A stretch of DNA of 11,634 bases from DASTHV01 sp035718045. GTDB taxonomy: Bacteria; Patescibacteriota; Saccharimonadia; Saccharimonadales; UBA10212. The position numbers and the translations under genes are program-made. The stretch lies in NCBI GenBank assembly GCA_035718045.1, contig DASTHV010000008.1, positions 1 to 11,634 of the forward strand. Direction: 5' to 3'. Within the stretch, counting starts at the first letter, position 1. Each line of letters starts with the position of its first letter. Positions 6,927 to 11,634 of this stretch are shown here, piece after piece. The notes beneath the pieces are model-generated. The model did not search any database. It saw only the letters and a program-made list of their open reading frames with translations, and had not been told where the DNA came from.

Positions 6927-7394
6927 ATGCTGTACAATGCTTTAGCTGTAAACTATGATATCCCATTTGTGCCCAGTTCAGAGAAAAGTACTGAGACAAT
7001 GATGGAAGTAGCGAATGTTTCCGCCGGAGAATTAGCTGTAGACTTAGGCGCTGGAGACGGACAATTAGTTATTGCTCTGGCAGAAAGAGGTGCGCAGGCA
7101 GTGGGCGTCGAAATCGATAAAGGTCGGTCACGTCAGGCTGAGACTAAAATATTAAGGGCTGGTCTGCAGGATAAAGCCTCAATTATAAATGGCAGTTTCT
7201 GGGAACAGAGTCTTGCGCCATATGATCTTATCGTGCTGTATGGCGTGCCCAGCATTATGGAGCGGCTACAAAGAAAAGTTCAAAACGAAGCTAAGCATAC
7301 GGTGCGTATCGTATCGAATCATTTTCAGTTCCCAGACTGGCAGCCAGCCCTAAGACGCAATAACATTTTGCTATACAGACCGTTTATAAAATAA
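6927..7394 (+). CDS. small class I methyltransferase, FAM173 (protein-lysine methyltransferase)-like
   Basis: A 155-residue SAM-binding protein. It has FVPSSEKSTETMM (14-26), motif I AVDLGAGDGQLVIALAERG (37-55), acidic ribose-binding E62 in VGVEID, YDLIVLYGVPSIMERL (99-114) and a hydrophobic end with NHFQFPDW (131-138). The order 'vP(S/T)...VDLGxGDGxxVIxxAxxG...VLYGVPxxMxxLxxK...FxFPxW' is that of the FAM173/ATPSC-KMT family, whose eukaryotic members methylate lysines of mitochondrial proteins such as the ATP synthase c subunit. The bacterial substrate is unknown and the N-terminal membrane segment of the eukaryotic forms is absent. Start ATG 6927 has GAGGAG five bases upstream. A generic methyltransferase is the fallback. 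It is convergent with an orphan gene, with a 39 bp gap. Confidence 0.8.
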   Translation: MLYNALAVNYDIPFVPSSEKSTETMMEVANVSAGELAVDLGAGDGQLVIALAERGAQAVGVEIDKGRSRQAETKILRAGLQDKASIINGSFWEQSLAPYDLIVLYGVPSIMERLQRKVQNEAKHTVRIVSNHFQFPDWQPALRRNNILLYRPFIK

Positions 7395-7433
7395 TTTTCA
7401 TGACTGAAATAGTGATCATTTTTTGGACCAATT

Positions 7434-8078
7434 CTACCAGCGTACGTATGACGCGGCTGGATATACACTGGATGAGTGCCATTTGATTCGCTCGGCTGGG
7501 ATTGGTCCTGGGATAAGGACTTCGGGCTGGAGAAGTACGTAAGGTAGATTATCAGCTGCTCCATCTCTCTTGACACACTCTAGACCAGACTCGTCCACGC
7601 ATATTCTGTACGAATCGCGATATTGGCTTAAGCTCATGGCCCTTGTCCAGTACTCCACTGCTTGTTTTTTTGTTTCTCTGGAGAACTTATATTTTTTACC
7701 GTTTTTAATCGCGCCATGCATAAAACTCATTGAAAAAGCATCACAAACAATAACTTCGTCAGGGTTAACCTCTATCTCTATAGACACAAGGTGCTGACTA
7801 GCTTCGTGGTTGGGCCCTGTGAGCTTGTTGATAATGCCCTCAGCAACTGCTTTTTCGGGATGAGCAAAAACCGAAGACGCACGTGAAATTCCCAAAGCTC
7901 GTATATTCTTCGGTCTTGATTTATCTATCAAGACTTCTTTTTCTTTCCATTCTTGCGTATTGCCTCTACCAGGATTAGGATTTAAACCTTCATCCAGGCA
8001 GGCGAGCCTACTATCGAGAGTAAGGTGATAGACATAATCAAAAGAGCTATTGTGTTGAGTCTCAGAACCCCTAGCCAT
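7434..8078 (-). CDS. hypothetical protein, 214 aa, with faint ADP-ribosyltransferase-like features
   Basis: I do not recognise a family with confidence. Near the N-terminus it reads FDYVYHLTLDSRLACLDEGL (13-32), a 'Y-H-x-T...I/L-x-x-x-G-L-x-P' opening used by several ADP-ribosyltransferase-fold families (Tpt1, DarT/DUF4433, DUF952-like). It ends with LLQPEVLIPGPIPAERIKW (180-198), resembling the 'E-x-L-(V/I)-P-x-x-I-P-x-x-x-I' strand that carries the catalytic glutamate there. Between them are AHPEKAVAEG and a strand-rich VSIEIEVNPDEVIVCDAF. There are no membrane segments or signal peptide. The first codon is ATG, with TATAAT only six bases before it and no Shine-Dalgarno, so the message is probably leaderless. 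Being a DNA, RNA or protein modifier or a toxin is inference only; it has no clear antitoxin partner, though another orphan gene lies 86 bp upstream. Confidence 0.65.
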   Translation of the reverse strand: MARGSETQHNSSFDYVYHLTLDSRLACLDEGLNPNPGRGNTQEWKEKEVLIDKSRPKNIRALGISRASSVFAHPEKAVAEGIINKLTGPNHEASQHLVSIEIEVNPDEVIVCDAFSMSFMHGAIKNGKKYKFSRETKKQAVEYWTRAMSLSQYRDSYRICVDESGLECVKRDGAADNLPYVLLQPEVLIPGPIPAERIKWHSSSVYPAASYVRW

Positions 8079-8084
8079 ATTTAT

Positions 8085-8112
8085 ATTATATCATAATATG
8101 GATTGTTAGCAA
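8085..8112 (-). promoter_or_regulatory. promoter of the 214-aa gene, leaderless arrangement
   Basis: On the minus strand there is TTGCTA (-35, 8107-8112), a 16 bp spacer, and a perfect TATAAT (-10, 8085-8090), then six bases and the ATG at 8078. Transcription would start at or within a base of the initiation codon, leaving no 5' leader. Confidence 0.6.
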
Positions 8113-8164
8113 ATAATAGACATAGTGGATGGTCATAGTGGGCGAGCTTCGATCTTATTCTTTG

Positions 8165-8683
8165 TTAACGAGAGGCCGGTTCGACAGCCGAAGTCGCGCT
8201 TTCATTAATTATTGACTGCGCGTCTTCCAATAGAATTCGGCAAACAGTTACGTCGTCGTCATTTGGCTTGGTATAGTCTGGCCTAAGAACTCCCACATAA
8301 TCACAGACTTCAAACGCTTCTTGCCAACCATCGAATTTATCGGGGAGTATATATTTACCACTTTCATCAATCGGCACGCTAACAATAGAGATGGAATCTC
8401 TGGTATCGTAGAACATACCGTCATGGGTATGAATTCGTAGCATCCATACTGCGCCGTTTTGCGTTAAGCCAGAATGGGATATAAAGGGCTTCAGTAAATA
8501 ATGTATGGTCATATCGTGTTCGTACTCTTGTATCGGATTAGGAGGCATTTTTTCAGTTATGCTCTTCCTTAGTAGCTCATGGCTAGGTACTGTTATCATC
8601 ATTTCCTTTAACGGCTTGGCTAAATCAATACAGATTTGATCTTGGGTTTCAGCTAAACTGCCCTTCTCATAGCGTTCAATCAT
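8165..8683 (-). CDS. hypothetical protein, 172 aa
   Basis: An orphan gene with no recognisable domain. It starts at ATG 8683 without a Shine-Dalgarno; a -10-like CATTAT lies six bases before the ATG, the same geometry as the neighbouring orphan. The protein alternates hydrophobic strands and polar turns (GAVWMLRIHTHDGMFYDTRD, then SISIVSVPIDESGKYILP) followed by EAFEVCDYVGVLRPDYTKPNDDD. This suggests a soluble, acidic alpha/beta protein with no signal peptide or membrane helix. It ends in TAA, 86 bp before the 214-residue gene on the same strand, so the two could form a small accessory pair. Length and continuous coding character support a real gene; function cannot be inferred. Confidence 0.6.
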   Translation of the reverse strand: MIERYEKGSLAETQDQICIDLAKPLKEMMITVPSHELLRKSITEKMPPNPIQEYEHDMTIHYLLKPFISHSGLTQNGAVWMLRIHTHDGMFYDTRDSISIVSVPIDESGKYILPDKFDGWQEAFEVCDYVGVLRPDYTKPNDDDVTVCRILLEDAQSIINESATSAVEPASR

Positions 8684-8729
8684 TCAGCAATAATGTCATA
8701 AAAGCTAAGAAATAAAAATTGCTTATGCT

Positions 8730-8747
8730 TGGCTGGGGAGGAGGGAT
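8730..8747 (-). repeat. direct repeat, copy 1 of a tRNA-Gln 3' end (possible att site)
   Basis: The plus strand reads TGGCTGGGGAGGAGGGAT, identical over 18 bp to 9773-9790. Reversed, it is T-loop residue 60, the 3' T-stem, the 3' acceptor strand, the discriminator G and CCA of the tRNA-Gln-like sequence there. The identity stops sharply on both sides. Attachment sites made by tRNA-targeting integrases look like this, but no integrase is in the window. Confidence 0.7.
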
Positions 8748-8868
8748 AGCGGGCTGCGTCCTTTTCCACTCGGCAGTCCTCGAAGCTAGCTTCTGCGGGC
8801 AGCCTCGCTCCACCGAACCCGCCGACGCGCTTGCTTCCGCAATCGCCGGGGGTTCGAATCTACCAATA
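8730..8868 (+). ncRNA. GC-rich structured stretch, candidate noncoding RNA with tRNA-like pieces
   Basis: This block is much richer in GC than its surroundings and has no ORF. It can form a 10 bp stem (8748-8757 with 8799-8809, one bulged T) enclosing GCAG/CTGC and the palindrome GAAGCTAGCTTC (8782-8793). It ends in CGGGGGTTCGAATC (8847-8860), a perfect T-arm opening, and is followed at once by a terminator-like hairpin. On the minus strand, ACTGCCGAGTGGAAAAGGA resembles a tRNA-Ser 5' half with its D-arm. I cannot fold a complete tRNA on either strand, nor match tmRNA, SRP RNA or RNase P RNA. The plus strand is chosen because a terminator with no other plus-strand gene before it needs a transcript. 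Both the ends and the strand are uncertain. Confidence 0.4.
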
Positions 8869-8910
8869 ATACAAAAATGACAGAACTCAGGAGCCCTGTC
8901 ATTTTTGTAT
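8869..8910. terminator. intrinsic (bidirectional) terminator hairpin
   Basis: A perfect 15 bp stem: ATACAAAAATGACAG (8869-8883) and its complement (8896-8910), around a 12-base loop. The GC part GACAG/CTGTC is followed by ATTTTT on either strand, so it can stop transcription both ways. No annotated coding gene ends near it: hsp20 starts downstream and the minus-strand genes begin to its left. It therefore most likely terminates a transcript of the structured block just before it. Confidence 0.65.
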
Positions 8911-8957
8911 GGCTGAGTATCATAGACAATGTTAGAACCAGATTGATGGAAAATGAA

Positions 8958-8984
8958 TTAGCACTCTTGACATGAGAGTGCTAG
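8958..8984 (+). promoter_or_regulatory. CIRCE operator (HrcA-binding site) of hsp20
   Basis: TTAGCACTC (8958-8966), nine bases, GAGTGCTAG (8976-8984). The consensus is TTAGCACTC-N9-GAGTGCTAA, so 17 of 18 arm bases match. CIRCE is bound by the heat-shock repressor HrcA, whose activity depends on GroEL. The nine-base spacer contains the -35 box TTGACA, so bound HrcA would block polymerase directly. Confidence 0.93.
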
Positions 8985-8995
8985 TTTGATATATA
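8967..8995 (+). promoter_or_regulatory. hsp20 promoter, -35 inside CIRCE
   Basis: A perfect TTGACA (8967-8972), a 17 bp spacer and TATATA (8990-8995). Transcription should start near 9002, which puts about 168 bases of leader before the ATG at 9170. Confidence 0.82.
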
Positions 8996-9001
8996 AATAA
9001 T

Positions 9002-9169
9002 AGGTGGGTTTAAGCAAACCACCACTGTAAATTAAATGTTTAATGTCTGTCATTTCTCCGCTAGCTATAGTTATCGGAGTTGGGAGATGCATTAATAGCT
9101 CAACTACCTTAGGCGCATCACTCCGAAGCTAAAAGTAGCAAGAGAGGTGTACAGGAAAGGAGGATAATT
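9002..9169 (+). promoter_or_regulatory. long structured 5' leader of hsp20 with alternative hairpins
   Basis: The leader opens with a hairpin right at the predicted transcript 5' end (GGTGG-G-TTT, 9003-9011, with AAACCACC, 9016-9023). CGGAG at 9075-9079 can pair either with CTCCG at 9056-9060 or with a second CTCCG at 9121-9125; the second option is extended by GATGC (9086-9090) with GCATC (9115-9119). These two folds exclude each other. The ribosome binding site AAAGGAGG (9156-9163) has ideal spacing, and its GGAG is complementary to CTCC of whichever copy is free, though only over four bases. A thermosensor or switch is an inference; the sequence does not match ROSE or fourU elements that I can recognise. 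Confidence 0.45.
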
Positions 9170-9643
9170 ATGTTTGATCTAACTCGTCGGCCAAGCAGCA
9201 ATTTAGGATTATCCACTTTTGAAGAGATGGATAAGCTGTTTGACAACTTTTTCCGATCAGCTGGTCTGCCAACAAAAGCTTTCAACTTGCCATCAGTAGA
9301 TATCTACAGCGAGGATGATAAGCACATGGTTGTCGAGATGCCTGCTCCAGGATTTGATGTCAATGACATCGATATTAATATCCGAGAAGGTGTACTCGAA
9401 ATTAAAGGTCAGATTACTGAAAAAGACGAGCAGAAAAAAGACGGACGCAACTATATTGTTCGTGAAAGCAATGCAAGTTTTGCACGTCGAGTAATTCTGC
9501 CTGAAGGAGCGGATGCAGATAATATTGAAGCTGAGCTTGATAAAGGTCTGCTGAAAATCAAAGTGCCTGTTCACCGCCCAGAAGCAAAACGGGTAAAGGT
9601 TCAGGCCGGTAAAAGCTCCGGTGCTAAAAAGATTGCAGCTTAG
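9170..9643 (+). CDS. small heat shock protein, Hsp20/alpha-crystallin family
   Basis: A 157-residue ATP-independent holdase that keeps unfolding proteins soluble in the cytosol. It has a short N-terminal arm (1-40, with FEEMDKLFDNFF), an alpha-crystallin domain (about 41-137) starting PSVDIYSEDDKHMVVEMPAP, the GVLEIKG strand (74-80), the SFARRVILPEGAD region (103-115), and the family signature GLLKIKVP (126-133). The C-terminal tail has a VKV tripeptide at 142-144, equivalent to the I-x-I anchor used in oligomer assembly. Length is normal for class A bacterial Hsp20. The start ATG follows AAAGGAGG with six bases between. It is a single-gene unit: CIRCE promoter in front, strong terminator behind. 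Control by HrcA rather than an alternative sigma factor is indicated directly by the operator. Confidence 0.97.
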   Translation: MFDLTRRPSSNLGLSTFEEMDKLFDNFFRSAGLPTKAFNLPSVDIYSEDDKHMVVEMPAPGFDVNDIDINIREGVLEIKGQITEKDEQKKDGRNYIVRESNASFARRVILPEGADADNIEAELDKGLLKIKVPVHRPEAKRVKVQAGKSSGAKKIAA

Positions 9644-9664
9644 GCTCAATACTTATGGCACTTT

Positions 9665-9698
9665 AAAGCCCCTGTATAAATAGCAGGGGCTTTTATTT
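9665..9698 (+). terminator. rho-independent terminator of hsp20
   Basis: AAAGCCCCTG (9665-9674), a nine-base loop, CAGGGGCTTT (9684-9693), then a T-rich tail TTTTATTT. The stem is perfect over 10 bp and begins 22 bases after the hsp20 stop. Confidence 0.95.
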
Positions 9699-9772
9699 AA
9701 TGTTTAACAAAGTTATAACAAGAAGTTCGAACGTTCCACTTAGCCTATAAAATTCTACAGATACAAAAAGAC

Positions 9773-9790
9773 TGGCTGGGGAGGAGGGAT
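9773..9790 (-). repeat. direct repeat, copy 2 (in the tRNA-Gln-like 3' end)
   Basis: TGGCTGGGGAGGAGGGAT, identical to 8730-8747, and it is the CCA end plus 3' acceptor and T-stem of the tRNA-Gln-like sequence. The two copies are in the same orientation, 1,043 bp apart, and enclose the structured block, CIRCE and hsp20. Confidence 0.7.
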
Positions 9791-9850
9791 TCGAACCCCC
9801 GAATGCCAGGACCAAAACCCAGTGCCTTGCCCCTACCGAACGCACACCTC
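9773..9850 (-). tRNA. tRNA-Gln (UUG)-like gene, 3' three-quarters intact, 5' part aberrant
   Basis: On the minus strand the sequence from the 3' D-stem onward aligns base for base in length with bacterial tRNA-Gln: AAGGCACTGGG, anticodon loop TTTTGGT (anticodon TTG), CCTGG, T-arm GGGGG-TTCGAAT-CCCTC, then CTCCCCA, discriminator G and encoded CCA. The 5' side does not fit. The acceptor strand should read TGGGGAG, but the sequence at 9845-9855 offers only TAAAGAG or AGAGGTG, each with several mismatches, and the D-loop (CGGTAGGGGCAA) is longer than usual. It is either a damaged gene or an unusual one; the 5' end given is approximate. Confidence 0.5.
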
Positions 9851-9864
9851 TTTACTAACGATGA

Positions 9865-9870
9865 TAGAAT
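9865..9870 (+). promoter_or_regulatory. candidate -10 box of the APH-like kinase gene, leaderless arrangement
   Basis: TAGAAT ends six bases before the GTG at 9877, and there is no Shine-Dalgarno. The geometry equals that of the orphan gene at 7434-8078. No good -35 is visible. Confidence 0.35.
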
Positions 9871-9876
9871 GAAAAC

Positions 9877-10803
9877 GTGAAGACAAGTATTGGCGTAACC
9901 CTAGCGCAAGCGATAAAACACAATTACAAGCTTTTAAGACCCTCTTTGATAACACCGGAAGACGGTCTTGGCGGTCAGACTTTCATTATTATCGATGGCG
10001 AGCAAAGATACACGGCTAAACTATATACGAATGTCTCGACCGCCGATGAAGTAGCGCGATTCCAGGATATTCTATACACGGCAAGTGTACCCGTACCAGC
10101 AGTAATTGCGAATAAGTCAGGAAATTTGGTAACCAAGCTAGACGGCGGTGGACTAGTCGTTTCGGTATATGCAGACGGCCTTCCTATTGGCTGGAGTAAG
10201 GAATTTGCTTCCATATCCCGACCGATTTCTTTTGCTGTCGCAGAGACTGTGGCTAGGATGCACAAGGCGGTCATGAATACAGGCAACAAGACTCCCTTAG
10301 ATCATCGAATTAACGTGGACCGAATGATTAGAACTGATAATAAGCTCGCCAAAGACCTCTCGACGATTGATCTCTCGGATGTCAGGCGAACGATGATCCA
10401 TGGCGACCTGACGAGAGAAAACATACTCCTCAACCGGTCCATGGATTCAGTGGCGGCTATTATTGATTTTGGCGATGCTCATTATGACTATGTCGCTTTT
10501 GACATAGCTACAATGCTCACCCAGGTATACGTCACTAAAAGCTGGGGAATAGATTTTCAAGGGATCACCAACTTTTTAGCTAAATACAATGAAACTAACG
10601 AGCTGAACGAAGATGAACTCAAAGCCGTGTTGCCACTCATGGAGGGCCGAAACAGAGCTCTTAAAAAAGACGTCAGCGAACAAATCGCTAGTAAATCCTC
10701 CGACCTTAAAGTTCTTCAGTCCATAGAGCAGTCCATTGAGTCCAAGCTGAAACTGCTTGAAACGAATCGGCCTCGTCTGGAAGCCCTTATTATAAAATCC
10801 TAA
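9877..10803 (+). CDS. aminoglycoside phosphotransferase (APH)-family kinase
   Basis: A 308-residue protein of the APH/choline-kinase fold, which uses ATP to phosphorylate a small hydroxylated molecule in the cytosol. The N-lobe has the probable ATP-binding lysine K48 in RYTAKLY. The C-lobe has the Brenner motif MIHGDLTRENILL (173-185) with catalytic D177 and N182, and the metal-binding IIDFGDA (195-201) with D198. The C-terminal 60 residues are charged and helical (SSDLKVLQSIEQSIESKLKL), possibly a coiled coil. Most members of this fold are not resistance enzymes; homoserine, choline, methylthioribose and fructosamine kinases share these motifs, so the substrate is open. It starts at GTG without a Shine-Dalgarno, and its stop overlaps by 4 bp the stop of the convergent radical SAM gene. 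Confidence 0.85.
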   Translation: MKTSIGVTLAQAIKHNYKLLRPSLITPEDGLGGQTFIIIDGEQRYTAKLYTNVSTADEVARFQDILYTASVPVPAVIANKSGNLVTKLDGGGLVVSVYADGLPIGWSKEFASISRPISFAVAETVARMHKAVMNTGNKTPLDHRINVDRMIRTDNKLAKDLSTIDLSDVRRTMIHGDLTRENILLNRSMDSVAAIIDFGDAHYDYVAFDIATMLTQVYVTKSWGIDFQGITNFLAKYNETNELNEDELKAVLPLMEGRNRALKKDVSEQIASKSSDLKVLQSIEQSIESKLKLLETNRPRLEALIIKS

Positions 10804-11634
10804 CTTAGTGCTTCGGTAGCGGTCCCGTTTTCAAGTAGTCGAGTTTTGATGTTATCAACTTCTTCAATCACGCCTGCGAACCTGAATGAGGGTATCCTAA
10901 GCATGTCTTCTCGAGTAATCAAGCCCTCGGTATACAGATTCATCAATTCGTACTGAGTCATGCAATACGAACAGTCTTCGTATCGGGCCTCTGGGTCGTA
11001 ATTTGTGCCAGCCCGATGTTTATCAAAAACTTCTGTCGCGTCTTCGATGACGTTGCCGAGTAAAGGCATGGTACTGCCACAAGAACAGGTTTCGGCGTTG
11101 CCATAATTATCCACCCCTTGTACGAAGAATGGTACAAAACAACTATCGGACCGGTGGCCTTTGGCCATCATTGCGACGAGCCTGTCCAAGTAAGGTTTAG
11201 GTGGCAATATCGACATGTACTCCTCGTACTGCTCGGTCACGACGCGCCTGAATGCCTCGAGTTGTTCGGAGGTAAAGTCCCATAATGGTCTGCCCCCGCC
11301 CCTTACCGGACGAGGAATAATCACCAGGTCGTCTATTCCTTTAAGGTCCTCGAGCATTGTCTCAAAACTGTCTGTGTTGTGCAGGGTCAAAACGCAGTTT
11401 ATTTCTATGGGCATACCTTTTTCCGATATCCGCCGTATATTTTCAACAACTTTCTCTGTAATGCGGCCGTTTGGCGTCCGGGCTCGATTTGTCTCCTGAG
11501 TAGTGCCATCTAGCGAGATCTGGAAATATACGTTTCCCATTCCTGCGAAAGCGTCAATCTGCTCTGGTGTTAATTTGTAGCCGTTCGTCAGTATCTGTAC
11601 TGCAGAGTAGTTGCCCCTGACGCTGTCTACGTAA
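10800..11634 (-). CDS. radical SAM protein with C-terminal SPASM/twitch-type cysteines, partial (N-terminus beyond the right edge)
   Basis: The frame is open to the right edge, giving 277 codons of the C-terminal part. Numbered from the edge, QILTNGYKL (13-21) and VYFQISLDGTTQETNRAR (35-52) are the classic mid-barrel strands of radical SAM enzymes ('TNG' and 'SlDG'). The cluster motif CxxxCxxC should lie just outside the window. Beyond the barrel are C165, C183-x-C185 and C221-x-x-C224, a pattern expected of an auxiliary iron-sulphur site as in SPASM/twitch enzymes, many of which modify peptides or act as dehydrogenases. ATG 11540 is internal: the homologous part continues upstream of it. No peptide substrate gene is seen nearby. 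It shares a 4 bp stop-to-stop overlap with the kinase gene. Confidence 0.85.
   Translation of the reverse strand, partial: YVDSVRGNYSAVQILTNGYKLTPEQIDAFAGMGNVYFQISLDGTTQETNRARTPNGRITEKVVENIRRISEKGMPIEINCVLTLHNTDSFETMLEDLKGIDDLVIIPRPVRGGGRPLWDFTSEQLEAFRRVVTEQYEEYMSILPPKPYLDRLVAMMAKGHRSDSCFVPFFVQGVDNYGNAETCSCGSTMPLLGNVIEDATEVFDKHRAGTNYDPEARYEDCSYCMTQYELMNLYTEGLITREDMLRIPSFRFAGVIEEVDNIKTRLLENGTATEALS

Noticed and set aside
7325..7576. A minus-strand ORF of 83 residues
   Set aside because: It overlaps the ends of both the FAM173-like gene and the 214-aa gene in other frames and has no recognisable start signal.
8730..8868. A complete tRNA-Ser, tmRNA or group I intron-split tRNA
   Set aside because: The T-arm and the Ser-like D-arm lie on opposite strands, and no acceptor stem can be paired in any register I tried; only fragments can be supported.
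9293..9649. A minus-strand ORF opposite hsp20
   Set aside because: It is antisense to a clear alpha-crystallin coding sequence; a cysteine/phenylalanine-rich translation is what antisense reading gives.
8748..9772. A proven mobile element carrying hsp20
   Set aside because: The flanking repeat is suggestive, but there is no integrase, transposase or terminal inverted repeat, so it is kept as a finding rather than a feature.
9877..10803. An antibiotic-resistance aminoglycoside phosphotransferase
   Set aside because: The Brenner and DFG-like motifs are shared by many metabolic kinases, and nothing in the sequence or context points to aminoglycosides.
1..11634. CRISPR array or replication origin
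   Set aside because: No regularly spaced repeats and no clusters of DnaA boxes were seen on reading either strand.

Overview
The window is bacterial. Supporting signs are Shine-Dalgarno sequences, -35/-10 promoters, a CIRCE operator for the HrcA repressor, an intrinsic terminator, and short and overlapping gene junctions. A compact, streamlined genome such as a Candidatus Patescibacteria/Saccharibacteria relative would fit, but this lineage call is a low-confidence inference with no marker gene behind it. All 13 readable stop codons are TAA (6) or TAG (7). None is TGA, and all genes are full length under the standard code.

Region 1 (1-3674, minus strand) looks like housekeeping or cell-surface metabolism. 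6-Phosphogluconolactonase (pgl) overlaps a short-type 6-phosphogluconate dehydrogenase (gnd), so two successive oxidative pentose phosphate steps are translated together. About 80 bp further on, an AMP-forming acyl ligase shares its stop codon with the start of an OpgC-like membrane acyltransferase that runs off the left edge. This pair suggests activation of an acyl group followed by its transfer at the membrane.

Region 2 (3675-7394) holds a 64-residue orphan ORF, a gap with two RNA hairpins, a SAM methyltransferase, a divergent Crp/Fnr regulator whose promoter overlaps that of the methyltransferase, a HAD phosphatase, and a FAM173-like small methyltransferase.

Region 3 (7395-9876) is accessory in character. 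It has two orphan minus-strand genes with leaderless-looking promoters, one of them with faint ADP-ribosyltransferase-like features. Next comes a GC-rich, strongly structured stretch with tRNA-like pieces that ends in a terminator hairpin and may be a noncoding RNA gene. An hsp20 gene follows, with a CIRCE element wrapped around its -35 box and a long 5' leader able to form alternative hairpins. The region closes with a tRNA-Gln-like sequence whose last 18 bases are repeated exactly 1,043 bp away, like an attachment-site pair.

Region 4 (9877-11634) has an APH-fold kinase and, tail to tail with a 4 bp overlap, a radical SAM/SPASM-type protein cut by the right edge.
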